From NCBI RefSeq assembly GCF_020131355.1, contig NZ_JAHLEL010000040.1:124001-188000 (forward strand): 64,000 bases of DNA, written 5' to 3'. The position numbers were made by a program, and so were the translations under genes. This DNA comes from Pseudonocardia sp. ICBG1293 (GTDB taxonomy: Bacteria > Actinomycetota > Actinomycetes > Mycobacteriales > Pseudonocardiaceae). Positions 25,473-40,939 of this stretch are shown here, piece after piece. The notes beneath the pieces were generated by a model. The model was not told the origin of the DNA, did no database searches, and was given only the letters and a program-made list of their open reading frames with translations. Positions within the stretch are counted from its first letter, which is position 1. The number at the start of each line of letters is the position of its first letter.

Positions 25473-27574
25473 TCAGTCGATCTCGTCGGGGTCGAGCCGG
25501 ACGCGCACCGTCTCGGCGGCCTTGCGCGCGGTGCGCAGGGCCTGCGCGTCGTGCAGGGCCCGGGCCAGGTCACGCCCGGCGCGGCGCGGGACCCGCAGCA
25601 GGGCCCGCTCGCGGACCTCGTCCGCGGCCCCGTGCCCGGCTCCGGGGCGGTCCGGCGGGTCGATCTCGACCGGGCCGAGCAGCTCGACGCCCTCGGGCGG
25701 GGGCGGGTCGGTGCGCCCGGCGCCGAGCACCGCGTCGCAGATCTCGGCGACGGCGGCGGGTGGCCCCTCCACCGAGGCCATCCGGATCGCGGGCGGGAAT
25801 CCCACCTCGGCGCGTTCGGCGAGCTCGGCCTCGGCGTGCCCGGCCGGGTCCCAGCGCACCAGGGACTGCACGGTCGGTACCGACGCCTCGGCGACGACCA
25901 CGACCCGTCCGCCGTCGGTGTGCGGCACGACCCCGGCGGCCGCGGCGAACCAGCGGCGCAGTGTCTCCTCGGCGACGCGCAGGTCCGGGCGGGCGAGCAT
26001 CGCCCACCCGTCGAGCAGCAGCGCGGCGCCGTAGCCCGCGCCGCCGCCACCGTCGACGACCGGCTCCGCCCCCGGGGTGGCCACGACCAGCGCCGGCCCG
26101 GCCGGGACGGTGTCCAGCACCTCGGCACCGCCGCCGGAGGTGCGCACGGTGGTGCCGGGGAAGGCGCGGCCGAGCTCCTCGGCGGTGCGCCCGGCCCCGA
26201 CCACCCCGGCCCGCAGACGCCGCGACCCGCAGTGCCCGCAGCGGAACGCCGGCTCGGCGCGCCCGCACCAGCGGCAGGCGGGCAGCGCACCCTCGGAGCC
26301 CGCACCGGAGCGCGGCAGGCCCAGCGGGCCCGCGCAGTGCCGGCAGCGGGCCGCGTCGCGGCAGGACGCGCACGCCAGGAACGGCAGGTACCCCGACCGC
26401 GGCACCTGCACGAGCACCGGGCGCCCAGCGGTCAGCGCGGCCCGGGCGGCCTCGAAGGCGACGCCCGGGACGCGCGCCGCGCGGGCGGCCGGGTCGCGCA
26501 CGAGCTGGGTGTCGGTCTCCCCGATCGCGGTGACCCGGGGCATCCGGGCCCGCACGGTGGTGCGGTCGGCCGCGACCGGGCTCGCCCAGCGGGTCTCCAC
26601 GAGCACCTGCGCCTCGGCGGTGCGGGCGAACCCGGCGAGCAGCAGCGCGGCACCCTCCCGGTGCGCGCGCAGCACCAGCACGTCGCGGACCTGCGGGTAC
26701 GGGGCCCGCGGCTCGGAGTGGGAGTCGTCCCCGTCGTCCCACACCGCCAGCAGGCCCAGCTCGCCGAGCGGGGCGAACGCCGCCGACCGGGTACCGACGA
26801 CGACCCGCACGCTCCCCCGCCGCACCGCCAGCCAGCGGCGGTAGCGCTCGGCGGGCCCGAGCTCGGCGGTCAGGGCCACCACGCCGTCCTCGCCGAGCAG
26901 CGCCGCGCAGGCCGCGTGCAGCCGGGCCACGTCACGCTGGTCGGGCACGACGAGCAGCGCCGAGCGACCGGCGGACCGGGTGGCGACGGCTGCTTCGGCG
27001 AGCCGGGCCGCCCACTGCTCCCCCGGCAGCGCCTGCCAGACGGCGTGCGCGGCGCGCCCACCCGCCAGCGCGTCGAGGAACGCCCCGCCGCGCGGGTAGA
27101 CCTCCCAGCCGGCGCGGTCCACCGGGGCGGGGTCGGGGGCGGCGCGCTCGCGCGGGGTCTCGGACTCGATGCGGGCGTGCCGGGCGGGCACGGCGAGCCG
27201 CAGGACGTCGGCCATCACACCGGCGTAGCGGTCGGCGACGGCGCGGGCCAGGCCCACGACCTCCGCGGTGAGCACCGGCTCGGGCGAGACGACCTTGTCG
27301 ACCCAGGCGAGCCTCCCGGCGTGCGCGGTGTCCTCGGAACGCTCCAGGAGGAAACCGTCGACCATCCGGCCGGCGAACCGCACCCGCACCCGCACGCCGG
27401 GGACCGCGGCGTCGTCGAGATGGGTCGGGACGCGGTAGTCGAAGGTCCGGTCCAGGTGCGGCAGCGCGACGTCGACCAGCACCCGCGCGACCGGGCGGGC
27501 CGGGGCGGGCTGCCACTCACCCCGGTTGCGCCCCGGGCGGCGGGCGCGGGCCGCCGGGGTCGTACGCGGAGAGC

Positions 27575-27578
<4 letters not shown>
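25473..27578 (-). CDS. priA: PriA-like replication restart protein, helicase motifs degenerate
   Basis: A 701-residue PriA homologue. The N-terminal DNA-binding part has [15 protein letters not shown] and [20 protein letters not shown]. The zinc region is intact with four CxxC pairs (CASC, CRHC, CRWC, CGHC). The helicase core is altered: the Walker A region reads [16 protein letters not shown] without GKT, and the DEAH position reads WDDGDDS. Actinobacterial PriA proteins are known to lack helicase motifs, so this one probably acts as a loader rather than a motor. The GTG start overlaps the metK stop (GTGA). Confidence 0.93.
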
Positions 27579-28834
<1,256 letters not shown>

Positions 28835-29177
28835 GCGCAGTTTCTCCATCCCGTTGGAAACGTTCTCCGCTCCGGCGCGACGACCTCGTCACGCTCGCTC
28901 GGACGCACGACCATGATCGCGAGCGCCCCTCGGCATGCACAGTAGTCCAGACCGGCCGCCCGTACGGGACGACCACGCCGACCTCACACACGGAGCGTGA
29001 CGACACCGGGGAATCGCGCTACCCAGTGTCGCCGGATGGGGTGATTGACCCTCCGCTCACGAATCGAACGGGCGGCGGCTCGTTGGGCGGGACAACACCT
29101 CGCACGCCCCGCGGAGTCGCCCACGAACGGATCCGCACGGTGGCCCCCGGCCCCGGCGGCACGGAGGTTGTTCCACG
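28835..29177. other. Divergent intergenic region, metK / SH3 protein
   Basis: About 340 bp without a gene. It contains the metK ribosome site, a -10-like TACTGT at 28944-28939 on the minus strand, and TTGACC at 29045-29050 on the plus strand that resembles a -35 but has no matching -10. I looked for a SAM riboswitch before metK and saw none. Confidence 0.4.
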
Positions 29178-29711
29178 ATGAAGCCGAACTCGCGACGCGT
29201 CGCCGCCGGCGTCGGCGCACTGGCCGTGGCCGGCGTCACCACCACCTGGATCATTGCCGGCACCGCGTCGGCCGCCGGAACCGGTACCTGCACCGAGAGC
29301 GTGAACGTCCGCTCCGAGCCCGAGGCCGACGCCCCGATCGTCGGAGTGTGCGAGCGGGGTGAGACCACCTCGACCGGCGAGACCCAGGACGGGTTCGTCG
29401 AGCTCCCCGAGTACGGCGGCTGGGCCATGACCCGCTACGTCTCGACCTCGGGCTCGGAGCGCTCCCGGAGCTCGGAGGACTCGCTGACCCCGAGCAGCAG
29501 CGAGCGGTCGGCCCCGTCGACCGACTCGCCGTCGTCCTCGTCGCCGTCCTCGTCGAGCCCGCGCTCGGGCTCCTCGTCGGCGCCCTCCACCTCCTCCCCG
29601 CGGACGAGCTCGTCGGCCACGCCGTCGTCGGACGAGGAGTCGGGCGAGGGGTCCGACTCCTCCTCCGAGGAGGCGAGGCCGACCCGCAGCTCGTTCTTCG
29701 ACGAGGACTGA
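29178..29711 (+). CDS. Secreted SH3-domain protein with Ser-rich tail
   Basis: A 177-residue exported protein. The signal peptide has a basic start (MKPNSRR), a hydrophobic stretch and a probable cleavage after AGTASA (about residue 32). A single bacterial SH3-like domain follows (about 37-90) with CTESVNVRSEPEADAPIVGV, where VNVRSEP is the usual hallmark. Two cysteines (in GTCTES and GVCERG) could form a disulfide. The rest, from about 92 on, is a low-complexity Ser/Pro/Glu tail. SH3_3 domains usually bind cell-wall peptides, so an envelope role is an inference. It shares a bidirectional terminator with coaBC. Confidence 0.82.
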   Translation: MKPNSRRVAAGVGALAVAGVTTTWIIAGTASAAGTGTCTESVNVRSEPEADAPIVGVCERGETTSTGETQDGFVELPEYGGWAMTRYVSTSGSERSRSSEDSLTPSSSERSAPSTDSPSSSSPSSSSPRSGSSSAPSTSSPRTSSSATPSSDEESGEGSDSSSEEARPTRSSFFDED

Positions 29712-29722
29712 GACCCGGCGCC

Positions 29723-29769
29723 ACGACGACGGGCCCGCACCGGCAGCTCCGGTGCGGGCCCGTCGTCGT
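29723..29769. terminator. Bidirectional terminator, 21-bp stem
   Basis: A perfect inverted repeat: 29723-29743 pairs with 29749-29769 around the loop CAGCT. It lies between the converging SH3 gene and coaBC and can end transcription from both sides. Confidence 0.88.
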
Positions 29770-29782
29770 ACGGGGGTGCGGC

Positions 29783-31000
29783 TCAGCGCAGGCGCGGGGT
29801 GACCGCGTCCCAGATGCGGGAGGCCAGCAGTGCCTTGGAGCCGAACGGCAGCTCGTCCTCCCCGCCGTCGCGGGCGAGCAGCCAGCCCGCGTTGTCGGCG
29901 GTCTCGAAGGCCTTGCCGTCCCCGACGGCGTTCACCACCAGCAGGTCGCAGCCCTTGCGGGCCAGCTTCGCGCGACCGTGGTGGAGCACGTCGCCCTCGG
30001 CGTCGCCGGTCTCGGCGGCGAAGCCGACCACGACCTGACCGGCTCGCGGCGGGTCGGCCACCAGCCCGGCGAGGATGTCGGGGTTCTGCGCGAGGCGCAG
30101 CGGTGCCGGCTCGGCGTCGCCACGCTTGATCTTGTCGGCCGCGGTGTCGACCGGCCGGAAGTCGGCGACGGCGGCGGCCATGACCACGGCGTCCGCGTCG
30201 GCGGCGGCGGAGCGCACGGCGGCCTCCATGGCCACCGCGGTGCCCGCCGGGACCACCTCGACGCCGGCGGGGGCGCCGAGGTCGGCGGTGTGCCCGGCCA
30301 CGAGCGTCACCCGCGCGCCGCGCTGGGCGGCGACCCGGGCCAGTGCCCAGCCCTGCCGGCCCGAGGAGCGGTTGCCCAGGAACCGGACCGGGTCCAGGTT
30401 CTCCCGTGTCCCGCCGGCGCTGACGACCACATGGCGGCCCTCGAGGTCACGCGGCAGCGCGTCCGGGCGCTCCAGCAGCAGGCGGGCCAGATCCACGATC
30501 TCGGCCGGGTCGGGCAGCCGGCCCTTGCCGGTGTCCGCGCCGGTCAGCCGGCCCGCGGCGGGCTCGAGCACCACGGTGCCCCTGGCCCGCAGCAGCGCGA
30601 CGTTGTCGACCGTCGCGGGGTGCTCCCACATCTCGGTGTGCATCGCGGGCGCCAGCAGCACCGGGCAGCGGGCGGTCAGCAGCGCGGCGGTCAGCAGGTC
30701 GTCGGAGCGGCCGTGCGTGAGGCGGGCCATGAGGTCCGCGGTCGCCGGGGCGACGACGACGAGGTCCGCACCCTTGCCCAGGGCCACGTGCGGGACCTCG
30801 GGCACGTCCTGGAAGACCCCGGTGGCGACGGGCCTGCCGGACAGCGCCTCGAACGTCGCGGCACCGACGAACCGCAGCGCGGACTCGGTGGGGATCACCC
30901 GCACCCCGTGGCCGGACTCGGTCAGGCGACGCAGCACCTCGGCGCTCTTGTAGGCGGCGATGCCGCCGGAGACGCCGAGGAGCACCTCGGGAGGAGCCAT
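29783..31000 (-). CDS. coaBC: Phosphopantothenoylcysteine decarboxylase / phosphopantothenate-cysteine ligase
   Basis: A 405-residue bifunctional enzyme performing steps 2 and 3 of coenzyme A synthesis. The N-terminal flavoprotein (CoaC, about 1-190) has LLGVSGGIAAYKSAEVLRRL and the PAMHTEMW motif. The C-terminal ligase (CoaB) has VVSAGGTRENLDPVRFLGNR and the dimer segment SSGRQGWALA. It lies 9 nt after rpoZ in the usual gmk-rpoZ-coaBC-metK order. Confidence 0.97.
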   Translation of the reverse strand: MAPPEVLLGVSGGIAAYKSAEVLRRLTESGHGVRVIPTESALRFVGAATFEALSGRPVATGVFQDVPEVPHVALGKGADLVVVAPATADLMARLTHGRSDDLLTAALLTARCPVLLAPAMHTEMWEHPATVDNVALLRARGTVVLEPAAGRLTGADTGKGRLPDPAEIVDLARLLLERPDALPRDLEGRHVVVSAGGTRENLDPVRFLGNRSSGRQGWALARVAAQRGARVTLVAGHTADLGAPAGVEVVPAGTAVAMEAAVRSAAADADAVVMAAAVADFRPVDTAADKIKRGDAEPAPLRLAQNPDILAGLVADPPRAGQVVVGFAAETGDAEGDVLHHGRAKLARKGCDLLVVNAVGDGKAFETADNAGWLLARDGGEDELPFGSKALLASRIWDAVTPRLR

Positions 31001-31009
31001 CGAGAGGTC

Positions 31010-31279
31010 TTACTCGCCCTCGGTGTGCTCGAGCATCCCCGCCTGGATCTCGCGCATCGCGATCGACAGCGGCTTCTCGCGCGGGCCCGGCTCGACGAGC
31101 GGGCCGACGTACTCGAGCAGGCCCTCACCGAGCTGGGAGTAGTAGTCGTTGATCTGCCGGGCGCGCTTGGCCGCGTAGATGACCAGCGCGTACTTCGAGC
31201 TGACCTGGCCGAGCAGGTTGTCGATCGGCGGGTAGGTGATGCCCTCGGGGGCGGTGGAGGTGCCGGTGGGCGTGCTCAC
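31010..31279 (-). CDS. rpoZ: RNA polymerase omega subunit
   Basis: An 89-residue omega subunit that helps assemble RNA polymerase around beta-prime. It has [20 protein letters not shown] and the [12 protein letters not shown] core, followed by [10 protein letters not shown]. The GTG start follows AGGAG with 9 nt spacing. It is followed by coaBC and preceded by gmk. Confidence 0.97.
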   Translation of the reverse strand: MSTPTGTSTAPEGITYPPIDNLLGQVSSKYALVIYAAKRARQINDYYSQLGEGLLEYVGPLVEPGPREKPLSIAMREIQAGMLEHTEGE

Positions 31280-31317
31280 GTGGTGGACTCCTGAAGAACG
31301 AGGGGGACCTGCGGCGC

Positions 31318-31929
31318 TCAGACGGCGTCGCGGTCGACCGCCAATGCTACCAACCGGCCGATCACGGCCTGCAGGTCGTCGTTGACGACCACCTCGTCGA
31401 ACTCCCCCTGGGCGTCCATCTCCTCGATGGCGGTCCGCAGCCGGCGCTCGCGCTGCTCGGGGGTGTCGGTGCCGCGGTCGGTGAGCCGGCGGGCCAGCTC
31501 CTCCATCGACGGCGGAGCGACGAACACGGTGACGGCCTCGGGCAGGACCCGCTTGACGGACCGGGCGCCCTGCAGGTCGACCTCGACCAGGACCGGACGG
31601 CCACGGTCGAGGGCCTGCTCCACGGGCACCCGCGGAGTGCCAGAGCGCTGCAGCCCCCCGTGCACCTCGGCCCACTCGAGGAGCTCGCCGCGCTCGATGA
31701 GCGCGTCGAACTCCTCCCGGGACACGAAGCGGTAGTCACGGCCGTCCACCTCGCCCGGCCGCGCGGGCCGGGTCGTGGCGGACACGCTGAACAGCAGCTC
31801 CGGCAGCGCCTCGCGCAGTCCCGCGACCACGCTGCTCTTGCCCACCCCGGACGGCCCGGCCAGCACGAGCAACCGCCCGCGGGCGGGGCCGGTCCGGCCG
31901 GAGGACATGACGGAGGAGGTGTCGGTCAC
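31318..31929 (-). CDS. gmk: Guanylate kinase
   Basis: A 203-residue GMP kinase. The P-loop is [15 protein letters not shown], then [20 protein letters not shown] for GMP binding, and the lid region [10 protein letters not shown]. An N-terminal tail of about 17 residues ([18 protein letters not shown]) precedes the P-loop. It lies 12 nt downstream of mihF, matching the mihF-gmk-rpoZ arrangement of other actinobacteria. Confidence 0.97.
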   Translation of the reverse strand: MTDTSSVMSSGRTGPARGRLLVLAGPSGVGKSSVVAGLREALPELLFSVSATTRPARPGEVDGRDYRFVSREEFDALIERGELLEWAEVHGGLQRSGTPRVPVEQALDRGRPVLVEVDLQGARSVKRVLPEAVTVFVAPPSMEELARRLTDRGTDTPEQRERRLRTAIEEMDAQGEFDEVVVNDDLQAVIGRLVALAVDRDAV

Positions 31930-31941
31930 GGGACGCCCGGA

Positions 31942-32256
31942 TCAGCTCGGGTAGCGCTCGAGCAGCGCCTTGCGCTGACGGTCGCCCAGGCCCCGCAGGC
32001 GGCGGCTGGTCGCGATCTCCAGCTCCTCCATGATCTGCTGGGCGCGGACCTTGCCCACGTTCGGCAGGGCCTCCAGCAGCGCCGAGACCTTCATCTTGCC
32101 CAGGACCTCGTCGGTCTCGGCCTTCTTCAGCACCTCCTCGAGGGTGGTGCCGCCGCGCTTGAGGCGGTCCTTCAGCTCGGCCCGGGCCCGGCGCGCGGCC
32201 GCAGCCTTCTCCAGCGCGGCGGCGCGCTGTTCGTCGGTCAGCTGGGGAAGGGCCAC
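31942..32256 (-). CDS. mihF: Actinobacterial integration host factor
   Basis: A 104-residue nucleoid protein of the mIHF/sIHF type. It has LPQLTDEQRAAALEKAAAAR and the helix-two-turn-helix segment LLEALPNVGKVRAQQIMEEL. It binds DNA without strict sequence preference and shapes the chromosome. The GTG start follows GGAGG with 8 nt spacing. Confidence 0.97.
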   Translation of the reverse strand: MALPQLTDEQRAAALEKAAAARRARAELKDRLKRGGTTLEEVLKKAETDEVLGKMKVSALLEALPNVGKVRAQQIMEELEIATSRRLRGLGDRQRKALLERYPS

Positions 32257-32759
32257 GGTTGGTTCCTCCGTACTTTCCTGTGTCGTTCTCGTCGTTCTCG
32301 CCGCCGTGATCCCGGCTCGCGCCGGGGTGTCGCGTCAGCGATCGGGTGGTGGGTCGCACCGACCCGTCCGGGGGACGTCCCCGGCGTCACGATCGAACGT
32401 ACCCACGCCGTCCACGGAAGCGTCAATGGGGGTCCCACCTCCGGTTTCGGCGAGCCGGAGGTGATCAACGGCACCTTGTCCGGACCACTCCCGGGTGCCA
32501 CCCGGCTCCGCCGCAGGGCGGGTCGGCGCAGCGCGCCCCGCCGGACAGGGCAGCCGACCCGCCGCCGGACGCGCCCGATCGACGTCCCGGTGCGCCGGGG
32601 AGCAGCCGACGGGGCCGACGGACCGCCCGGCGCGCGTCCGGCGCAGCCGTGCCGCCACCCGCCCGATGACCATGATCACGCGACGGCGAGGGGGCCGGTG
32701 CCCGGTGCGGCACCGGCCGACCCCCGACCGCCGACGCCCGTCCACGGCCGGCGCGCGGC
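32257..32759. promoter_or_regulatory. Intergenic region upstream of mihF
   Basis: About 500 bp without a gene. On the minus strand, TTGACG (32426-32421) and TACGTT (32401-32396), spaced 19 bp, form the best promoter candidate; it would give mihF a leader of about 130 nt. The right end carries the pyrF terminator at 32693-32718. The rest shows only GC-rich sequence without coding signal. Confidence 0.45.
32693..32718 (-). terminator. Terminator of the pyr operon
   Basis: GGCCGGTGCC at 32693-32702 pairs with GGCACCGGCC at 32709-32718 around a 6-nt loop. It starts about 40 nt after the pyrF stop and separates the pyr operon from mihF. Confidence 0.72.
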
Positions 32760-33589
32760 TCAGTGCGATCCGGCGGCCGTCGAGGCCAGCTCCGCACCCA
32801 GGACGTGCGCGGCGTCCCGCAGCGCGGCGACGTCGGGGCCGGCCCGCAGCACACCGCGCGCCGAGACCGGCAGTACCGGCCCCGAGGTCCCGGCGAAGCG
32901 GGACACCACGTCGGCCGCGCTCGCGCCCTGCGCCCCGAGACCGGGCACCAGCACCGGCCCGTTCAGCGCGGTCAGGTCCAGCCCGTGCTCGTGGGTGCCA
33001 CCGACCACGACCCCCACCGCACCGCACGGCTGCACGCCAGCGTTGCGGGCGGCGGCCTCGTCGATCATCTGCTGGGCGACGCCCGTTCCCTCCGGGGTCG
33101 TGGCGCACTGCACCGCGGCACCCTCGGGGTTGGAGGTGCGGGCCAGCACGAACACGCCGCGCCCGGCCTCGTCCGCGGCGGTCAGCGCCGGTTCCAGCGA
33201 CCCGAACCCCAGGTAGGGCGACAGGGTGAGCGCGTCGGCACCGAGCGGCGCGCCGACCCGCAGGTAGGCGTCGGCGTAGCCGTCCATGGTGGATCCGATG
33301 TCGCCGCGCTTGGCGTCGAGCAGGGTCAGCGTGCCGGAGCCGGCGAACCCGGCGAGCAGCCGTTCCAGCACCGCGACGCCGGCCGACCCGTGCCGCTCGA
33401 AGAACGCCGCCTGCGGCTTGACCACCGACACCGTGCCGGCGAACGCCGCGTGGGCCCGGTCGGCGAACGCGGCGAGACCGTCGGCGTCGTCGGTGAGGTC
33501 CCAGGCCGCCAGCAGCGCCGGGTGCGGGTCGATCCCGACGCACAGCGGCCCGTGCGCGTCGACCGCGGCGGCGAGCCGGGCGCCGAAGC

Positions 33590-33593
<4 letters not shown>
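32760..33593 (-). CDS. pyrF: Orotidine 5'-phosphate decarboxylase
   Basis: A 277-residue enzyme for the last step of UMP synthesis, of the longer (type 2) family. It has [15 protein letters not shown] at the start, the catalytic [13 protein letters not shown], and [13 protein letters not shown] 33593 overlaps the carB stop (ATGA). It is the last gene of the pyr operon, with a terminator behind it. Confidence 0.97.
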
Positions 33594-36900
<3,307 letters not shown>

Positions 36901-36901
<1 letters not shown>

Positions 36902-38709
36902 CAGTGGTCCTCCTGCCGGGCCTGGTCGTGCCGGTCCGGGTGCTGCGGGGTGGATGGGGATCCGGGGGGTGGCGGCCAGGGACGGTCGTCGACGGGGCGG
37001 GCGCGCCCGGACACCGGGTCGGCGCCCGGGGCCGGGTCGGCCGGGATGTCGGCGGCGTCCGGGTCCGCCGTGGCCCCCGGGTGGGCCGGGGTCCCGCCGT
37101 CCCGACGCAGCGCGTCCTCGATGTCGGAGAACGGCGCGGTCAGCGGGTCGGGCGTACCGGGGCGGCCGACCGCGGGCATCCGGCCGGTGGGCGGCTCCAG
37201 CTCGTCCCGACCGGTGGCCGGGGTGCCCGCCGGCGGTGTGACCGGCAGCCGGGTGGTGTGCTCGTCGGCGGCCTCGTCGACATCGGCGGAGGGCCGGGAG
37301 CCGGTGTGCGGCCCCTCCGGGCCGACCGGCTCGAACCCGCCCGCGGCCGGGGTGGGCGACGGGGTGGGCGGGGTGGGCCGCAGGTCGACCGACGGGGCCG
37401 CGGTCGCCGTCGGCGGCGTGGCGGGGTCGGGCTGCTCGGTCATCGCCGGCGCGGCGGCCGGCTCGGTCCCGACCTCCGCGACGGCGGCACCGGCGTCGGC
37501 GTCGGCGTCGGTGGCCTCGGCGTCGGTGGTGCCGTCGGGCTGCGGGTAGGGCGCGGGCGCGGTGCCCTCGGGCCGCCGGCCGGCCACGCCGGCGTAGCCG
37601 ACCGGGTGCTCGGTCATGAGCGTGACGAAGCGGTCGAACAGGTCCGCGGCGTCGTGCGGCCCGGCGGCGGCCTCCGGGTGGTACTGCACGGAGAACGCCG
37701 GGAAGTCGATCCCGGCCATCCCCTCGACGCAGCCGTCGTTGGGGCAGGTGTGGGTGATCTGCGCGCGGCCGTAGGGGGTGCCGAACTCCTCGCCCGCCTC
37801 ACCGGACACCGCGAAGCCGTGGTTCTGCGAGGTGATCGCGATCCGGCCGGTGGCGTGCTCGACGACCGGGATGTTGATGCCCCGGTGGCCGTAGCGCAGC
37901 TTGTAGGTGGACCGGCCGAGCGCCCGGCCGAGGATCTGGTTGCCGAAGCAGATGCCGAACAGCGGGATCCGCCGCTCCAGGACCTGCCGGGCGAGTTCGA
38001 CGGGGCCGTCCGCGGTCGCCGGGTCCCCCGGGCCGTTGGCCAGGAAGAACCCGTCCGGACGCAGCGACTCGACGGCCTCGATGGTGCTCGATGCGGGCAG
38101 CACGTGCACCTCGATGCCGCGCGCGGCCATCATCCGCGGGGTGTTGAACTTGATGCCGACGTCGAGCGCGGCGACCACGAAGCGGCGCTCCCCCACCGCG
38201 GGCACCACGTAGGTCTCGGCGGTGGTGACGGCGCCGTAGAGGTCGGCGCCCTCCATCTGCGGGGACTGCTTCACCCTCGCGACCAGCTCGTCGTCGGCGG
38301 CGAGGGCGGGACCCGAGAAGATCCCGGCCCGCATGGCGCCCTGCTCGCGCAGGTGGCGCACCGCGGCGCGGGTGTCGATCCCCGCGATCCCGACGACGCC
38401 CTGGGCGCGCAGCGCGTCCTCCAGCGAGCCGGTGGCCCGCCAGTTCGACGCCCGCCGGGCCGGGTCGCGCACGACGTAGCCGGCGACCTGGATCGCCCGC
38501 GACTCGTCGTCCTCGTCGTTCCAGCCCGTGTTGCCGATCTGCGGCGCGGTCTGCAGCACGATCTGTCGGTGGTACGACGGGTCGGTCAGGGTCTCCTGGT
38601 AGCCGGTCATGCCGGTGGTGAACACGGCCTCACCGAGCGTCTCCCCGGTGGCGCCGTACGCCTGTCCACGGAAGATCCGCCCGTCCTCGAGCACCAGTAG
38701 TGCGGTCAC
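36901..38709 (-). CDS. carA: Carbamoyl-phosphate synthase small subunit with long C-terminal extension
   Basis: The first 375 or so residues are a normal Car[21 protein letters not shown] at the start and a class I glutaminase with [15 protein letters not shown] (catalytic Cys) and [14 protein letters not shown] (catalytic His and Glu). The usual length is about 380, but this protein has 602. The extra 224 residues are rich in Pro, Thr, Ala and Asp, with no predicted fold (for example [16 protein letters not shown]). The extension stays open right up to the carB ATG, and its codon usage is like the core. GTG 38709 overlaps the pyrC stop (GTGA). The function of the tail is unknown. Confidence 0.96.
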
Positions 38710-39998
38710 TGCACAACCTTCCCGTCCTGCGCGGTGATGCGTCCCCGCAGCACCGTCGCGACCACCGTTCCGGGCAGCCGCATTCCCTCGTACGGCGTGT
38801 TCGCCGCCCTGCTCGCCAGCTCCGCACCGCGGACCGTCCAGACCCCGTCCGGGTCGACCAGCGCGAACGTCGCCGGTTCCCCCTCCGCGATCGGACGGCC
38901 CTGGTCGGGCAGGTTGCCGATCTCCGCGGGGCGCTCCGAGAGCACCCGCGCGACACCGTGCCAGTCCAGCAGGCCGGGCTCCACCATCGTCTCGACCAGC
39001 ACCGACAGTGCGGTCTGCAGGCCCAGCATGCCCGGCTTCGCGGCCTGCCACTCGGTGTCCTTGTACTGCGCCGCGTGCGGGGCGTGGTCGGTCGCGACGA
39101 CGTCGATCACGCCCTCGGCCAGCGCCTCGCGCATCGCGCGGGTGTCGTCGGCGGTGCGCAGCGGCGGGTTGACCTTGTTCACCGGGTCGTAGCCGGTCAG
39201 CCGGGAGTCGGTGAGCAGCAGGTGGTGCGGGGTGACCTCGGCCGACACCCGCACACCCTGGGCCTTCGCCGCGCGCAGCACGTCGATCGTGCGGGCGGTG
39301 GAGATGTGGCAGACGTGCAGCCGGGCGCCCGCCTCCCGGGCCAGTGCGCAGTCGCGGGCGACGATCGTCTCCTCCGCGGTGGCCGGCCAGCCGGCGAGCC
39401 CGAGCCGCGCGGCGACGGCGCCCTCGTGGGCCTGCGCGCCGCCGGTGAGGCGGTGGTCCTCGGCGTGCTGGGCGATGACGACGTCGAGCGCGGAGGCGTA
39501 CTCCAGCGCGCGGCGCATGATCAGCGGGTCGTTCACGCAGCGGCCGTCGTCGGAGAACATCCGCACGGCGGCGCGGGAGGCGGCCATCGTGCCGAGCTCG
39601 GCGAGCTTCTCGCCGCCGAGACCGACGGTGACCGCACCGACCGGGTGCACGTCGACCAGTCCGACCTCCTCGCCGCGCCGGCGCACGTGCTCGACGACGA
39701 CGTCGGAGTCGGCGACCGGGGTGGTGTTCGGCATCGCGAACACCGCGGTGAACCCGCCGAGTGCGGCGGCGCGGCTGCCGGTCTCGATGGTCTCGGACTC
39801 CTCGCCGCCGGGCTCGCGCAGGTGCACGTGCAGGTCGACGAAACCGGGCAGCAGCACGGCGCCGTCGGCGTCGAGGGTCCCGGCGCCCTCGGGCGCCGTC
39901 AGCCCGGCACCGAGGGCGGCGACGACGCCGTCGGTGACGAGCACGTCGACCGGGTCCCCGCCGTAGGGCCGGGCGTTGCGGATCAGCAGGTCGGTCAT
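38706..39998 (-). CDS. pyrC: Dihydroorotase
   Basis: A 430-residue zinc amidohydrolase cyclising carbamoyl aspartate. It has [20 protein letters not shown] (first metal ligands), [11 protein letters not shown], and the later ligands in HVCHISTA and VATDHAPH. This is the type I dihydroorotase found in most bacteria. ATG 39998 overlaps the pyrB stop (ATGA). Confidence 0.98.
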   Translation of the reverse strand: MTDLLIRNARPYGGDPVDVLVTDGVVAALGAGLTAPEGAGTLDADGAVLLPGFVDLHVHLREPGGEESETIETGSRAAALGGFTAVFAMPNTTPVADSDVVVEHVRRRGEEVGLVDVHPVGAVTVGLGGEKLAELGTMAASRAAVRMFSDDGRCVNDPLIMRRALEYASALDVVIAQHAEDHRLTGGAQAHEGAVAARLGLAGWPATAEETIVARDCALAREAGARLHVCHISTARTIDVLRAAKAQGVRVSAEVTPHHLLLTDSRLTGYDPVNKVNPPLRTADDTRAMREALAEGVIDVVATDHAPHAAQYKDTEWQAAKPGMLGLQTALSVLVETMVEPGLLDWHGVARVLSERPAEIGNLPDQGRPIAEGEPATFALVDPDGVWTVRGAELASRAANTPYEGMRLPGTVVATVLRGRITAQDGKVVQ

Positions 39999-40939
39999 TC
40001 GGGAGCTCCGGCGAGAAGGTGGTAGAGGACGGCCATCCGCACGTGCACACCGTTGCGGACCTGGGCCAGGACCGCGGCGTTCGGGGCGTCGGCGACCGCG
40101 GGGGCGATCTCCATCCCGCGGATCATCGGGCCGGGGTGCAGGACGACCGCGTGGTCGGGCAGGAGCTTCGCGCGGTCCTCGGACAGCCCGAAGCGCACCG
40201 CGTACTCGCGGGCGGACGGGAAGAAGCCGCCGTGCATCCGCTCGGACTGCACGCGCAGCATCATGACCGCGTCCAGCGCGGGCAGCTCGGCGTCGAGGGA
40301 GTGGGACACCCGGCACGGCCAGGACTGCACCCCGGCGGGCAGCAGCGTCGGCGGTGCGACGAGCACCACCTCGGCGCCGAGGGTCGCGAGCAGCAGCACG
40401 TTGGAGCGCGCCACCCGCGAGTGCAGGACGTCGCCGACGATCCCGATCCGGCGCCCGGCGATCCCGCCGAGCCGGTCGCGCAGGGTCGCCGCGTCGAGCA
40501 GCGCCTGGGTGGGGTGCTCGTGGGTGCCGTCGCCGGCGTTGACGATCGCGGTGGGGGTGCCGGTCACCTCGCGGTCGGCGTCCACCCAGTGCGCGAGCCG
40601 GTGCGCCGAACCGGATGCGGGGTGGCGGACGATCACGCAGTCCGCGCCCATCGAGGACAGGGTCAGGGCGGTGTCGCGCAGCGACTCGCCCTTGGACACC
40701 GACGAGCCCGACGCGGACACGTTGACGGTGTCGGCGCTCATCCACTTGCCGGCGATCTCGAACGACACCCGGGTGCGGGTGGAGTTCTCGTAGAACATCG
40801 TGATGACGGTGCGCCCGCGCAGCGTCGGCAGCTTGCGGACCTCGCGGCCGAGCAGCGCCTGACGCAGCCGGTCGGAGGTGTCGAGCAGTGCGGTGGCCTC
40901 GGCGGCGTCGAGGTCGGCGACCGAGAGCAGGTGTCTCAC
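39995..40939 (-). CDS. pyrB: Aspartate carbamoyltransferase, catalytic subunit
   Basis: A 314-residue enzyme committing carbamoyl phosphate to pyrimidines. The carbamoyl-phosphate site is in [13 protein letters not shown], the SxxKGES loop in SSVSKGESL, and the aspartate site has HPTQALLD. The HPGPMIRG motif is present near the C terminus. No pyrI is seen, so control probably rests with PyrR. It overlaps the pyrR stop (GTGA). Confidence 0.98.
   Translation of the reverse strand: MRHLLSVADLDAAEATALLDTSDRLRQALLGREVRKLPTLRGRTVITMFYENSTRTRVSFEIAGKWMSADTVNVSASGSSVSKGESLRDTALTLSSMGADCVIVRHPASGSAHRLAHWVDADREVTGTPTAIVNAGDGTHEHPTQALLDAATLRDRLGGIAGRRIGIVGDVLHSRVARSNVLLLATLGAEVVLVAPPTLLPAGVQSWPCRVSHSLDAELPALDAVMMLRVQSERMHGGFFPSAREYAVRFGLSEDRAKLLPDHAVVLHPGPMIRGMEIAPAVADAPNAAVLAQVRNGVHVRMAVLYHLLAGAPE

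Noticed and set aside
28835..29177. SAM riboswitch upstream of metK
   Set aside because: No conserved core or pseudoknot of a SAM riboswitch class could be drawn.
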